NCBI GenBank assembly: GCA_039184415.1
Contig: JBCDBB010000103.1
Coordinates: forward strand, 1 to 13,843
Direction: 5' to 3'
Length of the DNA stretch: 13,843 nt
DNA from: JANSYP01 sp039184415
Lineage (GTDB): Bacteria; Pseudomonadota; Alphaproteobacteria; Rhodobacterales; Rhodobacteraceae
The notes below the pieces were generated by a model that saw nothing but the letters and a program-made list of their open reading frames with translations, had not been told where the DNA came from and did no database searches. A program made the translations under genes and the position numbers. This document shows positions 6,274 to 13,382 of the stretch, piece after piece. Position 1 is the stretch's first letter, and each line of letters starts with the position of its first letter.

Positions 6274-7251
6274 ATGGAAGAGATGCGCGTCATCGACATG
6301 CGCGAACCCGGCGGGCCGGACGTTCTCGCGCCCGCCACTCGGTCGGTGCCCGATCCGGCTTCGGGAGAGGTTCTGATCCGCGTGACGGCCGCCGGCGTCA
6401 ATGGTCCGGATCTGGTCCAGCGCCGCGGACACTATCCGCCGCCCAAGGGCGCCTCGGATCTGTTGGGGCTCGAAGTGTCGGGCGAGGTGATCGGGCTCGG
6501 CGACGGTGTCTCCGGCTGGGCCGTCGGGGACCGCGTCTGTGCCCTGACCAACGGCGGCGGCTATGCCGAGATCGTGGCGGTCGATGCGAGCCTTTGCCTA
6601 CCGGTTCCCGAAGGCGTGGACGAGGTCGACGCCGCCGGTCTGCCGGAGACCTACTTCACGGTCTGGAGCAATGTGTTTCACGGCCATGACATCCCCGAAG
6701 GCGCGAATTTCCTGACCCATGGCGGCGCCGGCGGGATCGGGTCGACAGCGGTGCAGCTTGGCGCAGCGATGGGCCTCGAGGTGTTCACGACGGTCGAGTC
6801 CGATGAAGCGGCGACGTTTGTCACCAGCCTTGGCGCGCATCGTGCCATTGATTTCAACAGCGAGGATTTTGTCGCCATCCTGCGCGAGGCAGGCGGGGCG
6901 GACATCATCCTCGACATCATCGGCGGCGACTATATCGCCCGCAATATCAAATCGACGCGCCACGACGCGCGCATCATCCAACTCGCCTTCAACATGGGGT
7001 CGCGGGTGGAGATCGACCTGATGCCGGTGATGCTCAAACGTTTGACCCTTACGGGCTCGACCCTGCGCTCGCGTCCCGACGCGTTCAAGTCCGCTGTCGC
7101 AGCGGAACTGCGCGAAAAGGTCTGGCCGCTCTTCACCGCGGGCAAGCTGCGCCCCGTAACTCATACTGTTTTGCCGCTGGACCGGGCGGGGGAGGCCCAT
7201 GTGCTGATGGAATCTGCCGGGCATCGCGGCAAGATCCTACTCACACCCTGA
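6274..7251 (+). CDS. NAD(P)H quinone oxidoreductase, PIG3/zeta-crystallin type
   Basis: Medium-chain dehydrogenase/reductase without catalytic zinc, 325 residues, the usual length for the PIG3 and zeta-crystallin-like quinone reductases. An N-terminal GroES-like domain covers about 1-125, with AAGVNGPDLVQRRGHYPPP (39-57) and GLEVSGEV (65-72). The Rossmann nucleotide site is THGGAGGIGSTAVQL (148-162). The cysteine zinc ligands of alcohol dehydrogenases are absent. Probable role: NADPH-dependent reduction of quinones or of an enone/enoyl substrate of this pathway. The ATG at 6274 is chosen because MEEMRVIDMREPGG aligns with the family start. An in-frame start at 6187 would overlap the sucD-like gene, and the ribosome site here is weak (GAAAGA). 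It lies 28 bases after the ligase genes and overlaps folB by one base, so it belongs to the same operon. Confidence 0.88.
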   Translation: MEEMRVIDMREPGGPDVLAPATRSVPDPASGEVLIRVTAAGVNGPDLVQRRGHYPPPKGASDLLGLEVSGEVIGLGDGVSGWAVGDRVCALTNGGGYAEIVAVDASLCLPVPEGVDEVDAAGLPETYFTVWSNVFHGHDIPEGANFLTHGGAGGIGSTAVQLGAAMGLEVFTTVESDEAATFVTSLGAHRAIDFNSEDFVAILREAGGADIILDIIGGDYIARNIKSTRHDARIIQLAFNMGSRVEIDLMPVMLKRLTLTGSTLRSRPDAFKSAVAAELREKVWPLFTAGKLRPVTHTVLPLDRAGEAHVLMESAGHRGKILLTP

Positions 7252-8165
7252 TGGAACGCGATGCGACCGGTGCTGGACCGGAACGATCGCTACAGGATCG
7301 GATCCTGCTGCGCGATTATGTTCGCACCGTCGATATCGGGGCATTCCACGAAGAACGCGGCGCCCCGCAGCGGCTGCGCTTCGGGATCGAACTCATCGTG
7401 GCGCCGGGCCATCGGACCGGGGCGGACGAGGTCGACGAAATCCTGAGCTATGACAGCCTCGTCGACGCGGTGGATGCGACGCTTGCCGAAGAACGGGTGG
7501 AACTGCTTGAGACCCTGGCGGAACGGATCGCTCGACGCAGCCTGCAGCACCACCGTGCGGCGCAGGTCCGCGTCACCATCGAAAAGCTCGACCGTGGTCC
7601 CTTCGCGCTTGGTGTCGACATCCTCCGCCACCGGCCAACGGCCGCTCCGGCCGCGGCTCCTGCGCCTCAGACTGCCGCCCCCTGGGTGGTGCATCTGCCT
7701 GCCACCCTGCTGGAGGCTCCGCAACTGGCCGGCTGGATCGCTCAGATCGCCAGCGCTGGTGCGCCGGTCGTCCTGAGCCCGTCGCCGCTGCCCGCGCGCC
7801 CTCGGGTTAGGGATGCGACGGCCGCGCAGCGCCATATCGATTTGCTGTCGCAGGATCAGGCGGCCTGGCTGTTGGATGCGGCTCTCCCCGCTGCCAGGGC
7901 CGCGGCGAGTCGGACCGAAATCGAGGCCGTGCTGCGCGCCGGGGACCTGGCCGTATGGGTGCCGTCGCGGATGATCCTGCGCGCGGCCGAGAGCGCGGGG
8001 CGCGCCCTGGAGGCTCCGGCCGAGCAGGCCGCATGGCTCGCCACTGAAATCGGCGCCGCGCGGCTTTTGGGCCTCGGCGCGGATGTGCCGGGCGGCATCG
8101 CGCTGGAGTTGGCGGATGTACTTGATCTGCCCTCAAGCCCGGCACCGTTCAGCACGGTTCTGTAG
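7251..8165 (+). CDS. folB: Dihydroneopterin aldolase (FolB) with C-terminal degenerate kinase-like domain
   Basis: Residues 17-127 are a FolB domain: RDYVRTVDIGAFHEERG with the acidic active-site residue near E34/E35, LSYDSL with Y67, LLETLAE with E87, and TIEKLDRG with catalytic K112. It would cleave 7,8-dihydroneopterin to hydroxymethyl-dihydropterin and glycolaldehyde in folate or related pterin synthesis. FolB normally ends near residue 120; this protein has 304. After a proline/alanine linker (129-143), residues 144-304 resemble by eye an amino-acid-kinase fold of the kind beside C1-cofactor genes. However, the glycine-rich nucleotide motifs are replaced (HLPATLL where GGSLL is expected), so it should not bind ATP normally. 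I recall similar long FolB proteins in Rhodobacteraceae, so the fusion may be lineage-typical. The ATG overlaps the qor stop (TGATG) with no Shine-Dalgarno, implying coupling. It could be a second copy beside a housekeeping folB. Confidence 0.85.
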   Translation: MERDATGAGPERSLQDRILLRDYVRTVDIGAFHEERGAPQRLRFGIELIVAPGHRTGADEVDEILSYDSLVDAVDATLAEERVELLETLAERIARRSLQHHRAAQVRVTIEKLDRGPFALGVDILRHRPTAAPAAAPAPQTAAPWVVHLPATLLEAPQLAGWIAQIASAGAPVVLSPSPLPARPRVRDATAAQRHIDLLSQDQAAWLLDAALPAARAAASRTEIEAVLRAGDLAVWVPSRMILRAAESAGRALEAPAEQAAWLATEIGAARLLGLGADVPGGIALELADVLDLPSSPAPFSTVL

Positions 8166-8198
8166 CGGGGGCAGGACGCGCGAGCGCCGGATTTGGAC

Positions 8199-8228
8199 TT
8201 GGCCCGCGCAATCGCTCGCTGCTAGAAG
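8199..8228 (+). promoter_or_regulatory. Candidate promoter of the tRNA-Arg gene
   Basis: TTGGCC at 8199-8204 and TAGAAG at 8223-8228 are 18 bp apart and end 10 bp before the mature tRNA 5' end, a layout common for alphaproteobacterial tRNA genes. The 73 bp between folB and the tRNA hold nothing else I can identify, and no clear folB terminator. Confidence 0.45.
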
Positions 8229-8238
8229 ATGCCCCGAC

Positions 8239-8315
8239 GGCCCCGTAGCTCAGATGGATAGAGCGACCGCCTCCTAAGCGGTAGGCCACAGGTTCGACTC
8301 CTGTCGGGGCCGCCA
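8239..8315 (+). tRNA. tRNA-Arg (anticodon CCT)
   Basis: Full cloverleaf of 77 nt. Acceptor GGCCCCG pairs with CGGGGCC; the D arm is GCTC/GAGC. The anticodon stem ACCGC/GCGGT carries loop CTCCTAA with CCT at 8273-8275, and the T arm is ACAGG-TTCGACT-CCTGT. The discriminator is G and the 3' CCA is encoded. It reads the rare arginine codon AGG. It is transcribed towards the convergent dehydrogenase operon, whose last stop codon is only 19 bp away. Confidence 0.97.
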
Positions 8316-8334
8316 TCGACCTCCGACCGGTGGC

Positions 8335-9483
8335 TCAGATGACCTCTGCGAAGAGCGCGCGCACCGATGCGGCGTCGAGCGGTCGGGGATTGCCGCCGCA
8401 GCACGGATCGCGGAGCGCCATTTCAACCATGGTCTCGATCCTGTCGGTGCGCACACCCATCTCGCCGAGCCGCGCAGGGATGCCCAGATCCGTGCAAAGC
8501 TGTGACACGAAACCCACGAACCCCTCATAGCCACCCTCGAGACCCATATAGGCCGCGGCGCGGTCCATCCGCTCTTCGATCTGGGCACGGTTGAAGCGCA
8601 GCACCGCCCCCATCACCACTGCGTTCGTCGTCCCGTGGTGGGTGTCGTAGAGCGCGCCGACGGGGTGCGAGAGCGCGTGGATCGCGCCGAGCCCTTTCTG
8701 GAACCCGACCGCGCCCATCATCGCCGCTGCCATCATCTGCGCCCGCGCATCGAGATCGTCAGGCGTGGCATAGGCACGGCGCAGATTTTCCTGCACCAGC
8801 CGCATGCCTTCCAGTGCGATGCCCTGGGACATCGGGTGGAAATGGGGTGAGCAATAGGCCTCCAGACAGTGGGCGAGCGCGTCCATGCCCGTGCCTGCGG
8901 TGATCGCGGCCGGCATGCCCACGGTCAGCTCCGGATCCGCGATGACCTGGGATGGCAGCACCTTGGGGTGGAAGATGATCTTTTTTTCATGGGTTGCCGA
9001 ATTGGTGAGAACCGACGCGCGACCGACTTCCGATCCCGTCCCGGCCGTCGTCGGGACAGCGACATTGGGCGCGATCGCATCGGGATCTGCGCGCGTCCAC
9101 CAGTCGCCCACATCCTCGAAATCCCAGACCGGACGGGTCTGCCCGGCCATGAACGCCACCATCTTGCCCAGATCGAGCCCCGAGCCGCCACCGAAAGCGA
9201 CCACCCCGTCATGGCCGCCGGCCTTGAAGGCCTCGATCCCGGCGGCGAGGTTCACCTCATTGGGGTTGGGATCGACTTCGGCGAACATCGCATCGCCGAG
9301 CCCGTCATGGGCCAGGAGCGCGCGGGCGCGCTCGGTGATCTCAAGGCTTGCAAGGCCGCGGTCGGTGACGAGCAGGGGCTTGGCGATCCCCGCGGCGCGG
9401 CAGGCGTCGCCGAGCTCAGCGATGCGGCCGGGGCCGAAGCGGATCGTGGTGGGGTAGGACCAGGTGGCCGTTGGAGTGGTCAT
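8335..9483 (-). CDS. Iron-containing alcohol dehydrogenase
   Basis: Cytoplasmic NAD(P)-dependent alcohol dehydrogenase of the iron-activated (group III, FucO-like) family, 382 residues. The nucleotide-binding AFGGGSGLDLGK is at 96-107 and TTAGTGSE at 145-152. Metal ligands by position against FucO are D201, H205 (GMDALAHCLEAY), H269 (AIHALSHPVG) and H283 (THHGTTNA), all present, so it should be active. It is the last gene of a tight operon. Its ATG lies one base after the aldehyde dehydrogenase stop, with AAAGG about seven bases upstream. Next to a gamma-glutamyl-amide synthetase and an aldehyde dehydrogenase, it most likely oxidises the hydroxyl of a gamma-glutamylated amino alcohol to the aldehyde. 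Methanol or butanol dehydrogenase labels sometimes given to this family are not supported here. Confidence 0.93.
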   Translation of the reverse strand: MTTPTATWSYPTTIRFGPGRIAELGDACRAAGIAKPLLVTDRGLASLEITERARALLAHDGLGDAMFAEVDPNPNEVNLAAGIEAFKAGGHDGVVAFGGGSGLDLGKMVAFMAGQTRPVWDFEDVGDWWTRADPDAIAPNVAVPTTAGTGSEVGRASVLTNSATHEKKIIFHPKVLPSQVIADPELTVGMPAAITAGTGMDALAHCLEAYCSPHFHPMSQGIALEGMRLVQENLRRAYATPDDLDARAQMMAAAMMGAVGFQKGLGAIHALSHPVGALYDTHHGTTNAVVMGAVLRFNRAQIEERMDRAAAYMGLEGGYEGFVGFVSQLCTDLGIPARLGEMGVRTDRIETMVEMALRDPCCGGNPRPLDAASVRALFAEVI

Positions 9484-9484
9484 G

Positions 9485-10855
9485 TCAGGCCTTTCGGAAA
9501 TGGAAGGATTTGGGCCGTGTCACGGAATGGTAGCCGAGCGCCGAGAGCGCCGCGCCCCGCCCTGTATCCTTGCAGCCGGTCCAGCAGAGCGCGGGGTCGA
9601 GATAGTCGCAGCGGTTCATAAAGACGGTCCCGGTCTCGATGCCCGCTCCGATCCGGGCCGCGCGTTCGGAATCAGCGGTCCAGAGCGAGGCCGTGAGCCC
9701 GAAATCGCTGTCATTCATCAGTTCCAGCGCCTCGGCATCGTCGCGCACTGGCATGATTCCGACCACGGGCCCAAAGCTTTCCTCGCGCATCACGCGCATG
9801 TCGTGGGTCACGTCGGTGAGGATCTGGGGCGCCAGATAGGTGCCGCCATCATCTGCGAAGCGGCTGGGTTCGATCAGCGCGGTCGCGCCCGCCGCCACGG
9901 CCTGGGCGGTCTGTGCGCGGACCAGATCGGCAAAGCGGCGGTGCGCCATGGGGCCGAGCGTCGTGGCGTCGTCCAGCGGATTGCCAAGCACGTAGCCCTC
10001 GACGATCGACATCGCCTTTTCCACAAAGGCGCTGAACAGGCTGTCGACGACATAGATCCGCTCGATCCCGCAGCAGCACTGGCCGGAGTTGAACATCGCC
10101 CCGTCGATCAGCGTCTCAGCGGCGGCCTCCAGACTGGCATCCTCCATGACATAGCCCGGATCCTTGCCGCCGAGCTCCAGCCCGACACCGGTGAAACTGT
10201 CCGCAGCCGCACGCGCGATGGTACGCCCCGCCCCGACAGAGCCGGTGAAATTCACAAAGCCGAAGTAGCGGGCCGCGATCAGGGCACCGGTGGTGGCATG
10301 GTCGAGAAAGACATTCGCCAGCACATCCTCGGGCACGCCCGCCTCGTGGAAGGCACGCACCATCCGTTCGGTCGCGAGAAGCGTCTGGGTGGAGCCCTTA
10401 AGCATCACACTGTTGCCCGAGATGAGCGCCGGGGCGACGGTGTTGATCGCCGTCAGATAGGGATAGTTCCAGGGCGAAATGACCAGAACGACACCCACGG
10501 GTTCGCGCAAAATGCGTCGCTCGAATGCCTTGCTGTCCTCAATCACCGTCGGCGCGAGAGCCTCGCCGGCAATCTCAGCCATGTAGTCAGCCCGCTCGGC
10601 GACGCCCGCGAACTCTCCGCCGTATCGCACCGGGCGGCCCATCATGTGGGCAAGCTCCGGCACGGCCTCGTCGGTCATCTCGGTCAGGCGCGCGACGCCC
10701 GCACGGACCAGTTTGGCGCGCTCCCTGAGTGACCGTGCGGCCCAGGCCGGTTGCGCGGCCCGAAGTCGGGTGGCGGTGGTGCGCGCCTCGTCCTCGGTCA
10801 GGGTCGGGCGGGTGGCATAAACGCTGCCATCGATGGGGGAAATGCACTCGAGCAT
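9485..10855 (-). CDS. NAD(P)-dependent aldehyde dehydrogenase
   Basis: Aldehyde dehydrogenase superfamily member of 456 residues. Oxyanion-site N130 is in ISPWNYPYL. The cofactor region is FTGSVGAGRTI (203-213), general base E227 is in LELGGKDP, and the nucleophile by spacing is C261 in FNSGQCCCGIERIYV. Three consecutive cysteines surround the active site, an unusual local feature. It probably oxidises the aldehyde made by the iron alcohol dehydrogenase to an acid, here inferred to be a gamma-glutamyl amino acid. The ATG at 10855 (MLECISPIDG) is chosen: it lies five bases after the synthetase stop and gives a normal N-terminus. A TTG start 13 codons upstream would overlap the synthetase gene. 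It is coupled to the downstream alcohol dehydrogenase (TGA, one base, ATG). A PuuC or succinate-semialdehyde dehydrogenase role is possible but less well supported by context. Confidence 0.92.
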   Translation of the reverse strand: MLECISPIDGSVYATRPTLTEDEARTTATRLRAAQPAWAARSLRERAKLVRAGVARLTEMTDEAVPELAHMMGRPVRYGGEFAGVAERADYMAEIAGEALAPTVIEDSKAFERRILREPVGVVLVISPWNYPYLTAINTVAPALISGNSVMLKGSTQTLLATERMVRAFHEAGVPEDVLANVFLDHATTGALIAARYFGFVNFTGSVGAGRTIARAAADSFTGVGLELGGKDPGYVMEDASLEAAAETLIDGAMFNSGQCCCGIERIYVVDSLFSAFVEKAMSIVEGYVLGNPLDDATTLGPMAHRRFADLVRAQTAQAVAAGATALIEPSRFADDGGTYLAPQILTDVTHDMRVMREESFGPVVGIMPVRDDAEALELMNDSDFGLTASLWTADSERAARIGAGIETGTVFMNRCDYLDPALCWTGCKDTGRGAALSALGYHSVTRPKSFHFRKA

Positions 10856-10860
10856 CGGGG

Positions 10861-12228
10861 TCAGGACCTCTCGAACCCGCGAAACACCTCCCAATCGGTG
10901 ACGCGGCGGTCATGTTCGGACTGCTCCCAGCGGGCGGCGTGGACATAGTGGTCGACCACCGCATCGCCCATCGCCGCACGGAGCATCGCGGAGCCATCCG
11001 CCGCCTCGGTCGCCGCGCGGAGCGTCGCCGGGATCTCGGGGATGCCGTCTGCGGTATAGGCATCGCCGGTGAATTCGGGCTGAAGTTCAAGCCCCGCCTC
11101 GATACCCGCCAGTCCCGCGGCGATCTGGCCGGCAAAGGCGAGGTAGGGGTTCAGGTCTGCACCGCCCACGCGGTTCTCGATGCGGATCGCCTTGCTGTTC
11201 TCGCCCACCAGCCGGTAGCCCGCGGTGCGGTTGTCGCGGCTCCAGACGGTGCGGGTCGGCGCGAAGGTGCCTGCGACGAAACGCTTGTAGGAGTTGATGT
11301 TGGGCGCCAGGAAGAGCGTTACCTCTGCGGCATGGGCAAGCAGCCCGGCCACATAGGACCGCATCATCTGCGAAATGCCATGCTCGGCGCCGCTGTCCAG
11401 GAATTGCGGCGCCCCCTCCGCCGACCAGAGCGACTGGTGGATATGGCAGGAGGACCCCGCGGGCGCGTCGGCATACTTTGCCATAAAGGTCACGGCGTGG
11501 CCCTGGGCATAGGCGATCTCCTTCACCGCCAGCTTGGTCAGCACGTGATGGTCCGCTGCCGTCAGCGCGTCGGTGTAGCGGACATTGATTTCCTCCTGCC
11601 CGGCCCAGGCCTCGCCCTTGGAGTTCTCCACCGGAATGCCCGCGCCATAGAGCCCGTTGCGGATGGCGCGCATGACGCCTTCCTCCTTGGCGGTCTGGAA
11701 GAGGTGGTAGTCCTCATTGTAGGGGCTGACGGGCGTCAGGCGGCGATAGCCGCCGTCATGGGCTGCCTCAAAACTCTCGCGGAAGAGGTAGAACTCCAGC
11801 TCGGAGGCCATCATGGCGCTGAGCCCCCTGGCCTCCAGCCGCGCGATCTGCGCCTTGAGGATCGCGCGGGGGCTGACCGGGATGGGGGCCTCGCCATGGT
11901 GATCGAGGATATCGCAGATGACGAGCGCCGTGCCCTCGGCCCAGGGCAGGCGGCGCAGCGTGCCCATGTCGGGCTTCATCATATAGTCGCCATAGCCTTG
12001 CGCCCAGCTGGCCGAGGCATAGCCGGGCACCGGCTCCATCTCCATATCGACGGTCAGCAGATAGTTGCAGGAATGGGTCTCACGGTGCGCGCTGTCCAGG
12101 AAGTGTCGCGCATGGAACCGCTTGCCCATCAGCCGGCCCTGCATGTCGACCTGCGCCATGATGACGGTATCGATCTCGCGCTCGTCAACGGCAGCGGCGA
12201 GCTGGTCAATCGTCAGCAATCCGGTCAT
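10861..12228 (-). CDS. Glutamine synthetase-like gamma-glutamyl-amide synthetase (PuuA/IpuC/GlnT type)
   Basis: Glutamine-synthetase-fold ligase of 455 residues that most likely joins an amine to the gamma-carboxyl of glutamate using ATP. The N-terminal beta-grasp covers about 1-105 and the catalytic domain 115-455. Visible catalytic elements: metal-binding ASELEFYLF (E143, E145), GQEEINV (E212, E213), SCHIHQSLW (H262, H264), NSYKRF (R316), NRTAGYR, and IENRVGGADLNPYLA (E351, R353). It is shorter than GlnA (about 470), and it sits among a transporter and two dehydrogenases, not with glnB. That points to the gamma-glutamyl-polyamine/alkylamide synthetase group (PuuA, IpuC), not ammonia assimilation. 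Absence of a PuuB-type oxidase and presence of an alcohol dehydrogenase suggest an amino alcohol substrate, not putrescine. ATG 12228 has AAGGA eight bases upstream. Substrate identity is inference. Confidence 0.9.
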   Translation of the reverse strand: MTGLLTIDQLAAAVDEREIDTVIMAQVDMQGRLMGKRFHARHFLDSAHRETHSCNYLLTVDMEMEPVPGYASASWAQGYGDYMMKPDMGTLRRLPWAEGTALVICDILDHHGEAPIPVSPRAILKAQIARLEARGLSAMMASELEFYLFRESFEAAHDGGYRRLTPVSPYNEDYHLFQTAKEEGVMRAIRNGLYGAGIPVENSKGEAWAGQEEINVRYTDALTAADHHVLTKLAVKEIAYAQGHAVTFMAKYADAPAGSSCHIHQSLWSAEGAPQFLDSGAEHGISQMMRSYVAGLLAHAAEVTLFLAPNINSYKRFVAGTFAPTRTVWSRDNRTAGYRLVGENSKAIRIENRVGGADLNPYLAFAGQIAAGLAGIEAGLELQPEFTGDAYTADGIPEIPATLRAATEAADGSAMLRAAMGDAVVDHYVHAARWEQSEHDRRVTDWEVFRGFERS

Positions 12229-12250
12229 GGGGAGGGTCCTTGGTCGTGGG

Positions 12251-12276
12251 GAGCCCGACCGCGTCGGGCCGGGCTC
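12251..12276. other. Intercistronic hairpin between dctP and the synthetase gene
   Basis: The 71-bp gap contains GCCCGAC-CGC-GTCGGGC (12253-12269), a perfect seven-pair stem. An overlapping alternative pairs GAGCCCG with CGGGCTC across 12251-12276. No T-run follows in the operon direction. Such stems after binding-protein genes often stabilise that segment of mRNA or partly terminate, giving excess binding protein over downstream enzymes. Confidence 0.5.
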
Positions 12277-12299
12277 GGATCGTCTCTTCTAGGCCAGGC

Positions 12300-13331
12300 T
12301 CAGCTGTAGCGGTAGGGCCGGCCGGCTTTTTCCATGTCGGCATTGTACTGTTTGAAGATCTCGACGACCTGCGCCTTGACTTCGCTTTCTGCCGCGATCT
12401 CGTCCCAGAAGACGCGGGCGGCGGCCTCGACCTGTGCCCATTCGGCGTCCGGTATCGAGGTCAGCTGCATCTTGTCTCCATTGACCCGCAGCGCGGCTTC
12501 GCCGCCCCAGTACCACCATTGGCGATAGTAGTGCGACTGGTCGCAGCAGACCCGGAACAGCGTCTGCAGATCCTCGGGCAGCTCGTTCCAGCGGTCCATA
12601 TTGGCGTAGAAGGAGCCGATCCAGGCGCCCGAGATATTGTTGGTGAGGAAGTAGTTGGTCACATCCGCCCAGCCGACGGTGTAATCTTCGGTGATGCCCG
12701 ACCAGGCGATCCCGTCGAGCTCACCGGTCTGGACCGCGACCTCGATATCCTCCCAGGGCAGGGTTACCGGCACCACGCCGAACTGCGCCATGAACCGACC
12801 GGCGGTCGGGAAGGTGAAGACCCGCTTGCCCTGCAGGTCCGCCAGGCTCCGGATCGGGTCTTTTGTTGCGAAGTGGCAGGGGTCCCAGGCCCCGGCGGAG
12901 ATATGCTTGACGCCGACCTTTTCATACTCGGCCTCCCAGATCTCCTTCAGCCCGTACTGGTTGAAGAGCACCGGCACGTCGAGGCTGTAGCGGCAGGCGA
13001 AGGGGAAATAGCCGCCGAAGACGGTGACCTCGGTGGGCGAGGCCATGCTGTCATCGTCCGACTGCACAGCATCGATGGTGCCGCGCTGCATCGCGCGGAA
13101 CAGCTCGCCGGTGGGCACCAGCTGGTCGGCGTAGAAGAGCTCGATCTGCATCCGGTCGCCCGCGATGTCGTTGAACATCTTGATCGCTGGGTCGATCACA
13201 TGCTCGGCCAGTGCCGGACCGGCATAGGTCTGCATCCGCCAGGTGATCGTGTTCTGGGCAATCGCCGGGGCGGCCAGGGCGGCGGCCGGCGCGGCAGCCG
13301 CGGCGCCGAGCAGTTTGCGGCGTGTGGTCAT
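12300..13331 (-). CDS. TRAP transporter substrate-binding protein (DctP type), Tat signal
   Basis: Periplasmic binding protein of a TRAP transporter, 343 residues. MTTRRKLLGAAAAAPAA shows a twin-arginine signal with probable cleavage after A25 (AIA before QNT). Mature features fit the DctP fold: GDRMQIELFYADQLVP (58-73), the region DLQGKRVFTFPTAGRF (165-180), and LPWEDIEVAVQTGELDGIAW (191-210). In most carboxylate-binding DctP proteins an arginine follows DLKGLKI; here the same column is F172, with R170 two residues earlier. The acidic SDDDS (91-95) and many tryptophans/tyrosines could suit a cationic amine ligand. ATG 13331 is chosen because AGAGGAGAAG ends five bases upstream and the Tat motif follows; a start 14 codons earlier would precede this ribosome site. 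It is the second visible gene of the operon, 51 bp after dctM. Confidence 0.92.
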   Translation of the reverse strand: MTTRRKLLGAAAAAPAAALAAPAIAQNTITWRMQTYAGPALAEHVIDPAIKMFNDIAGDRMQIELFYADQLVPTGELFRAMQRGTIDAVQSDDDSMASPTEVTVFGGYFPFACRYSLDVPVLFNQYGLKEIWEAEYEKVGVKHISAGAWDPCHFATKDPIRSLADLQGKRVFTFPTAGRFMAQFGVVPVTLPWEDIEVAVQTGELDGIAWSGITEDYTVGWADVTNYFLTNNISGAWIGSFYANMDRWNELPEDLQTLFRVCCDQSHYYRQWWYWGGEAALRVNGDKMQLTSIPDAEWAQVEAAARVFWDEIAAESEVKAQVVEIFKQYNADMEKAGRPYRYS

Positions 13332-13382
13332 GGGTCTTCTCCTCTGTTGAACGGCCCTCTTTGGCGGGGCCATAGGCAGAAC

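Noticed and set aside
5202..6401. A 399-codon minus-strand frame opposite the sucD-like gene
   Set aside because: It is antisense to an identified gene, spans two sense genes and has no plausible ribosome site or family signature.
10856..10894. TTG start for the aldehyde dehydrogenase at 10894
   Set aside because: It adds 13 non-family residues inside the synthetase coding region; the ATG five bases after that gene's stop is the better start.
9464..12309. Long plus-strand open frames opposite the aldehyde dehydrogenase and synthetase genes
   Set aside because: They mirror the codon structure of well-supported minus-strand genes and encode no recognisable motif.
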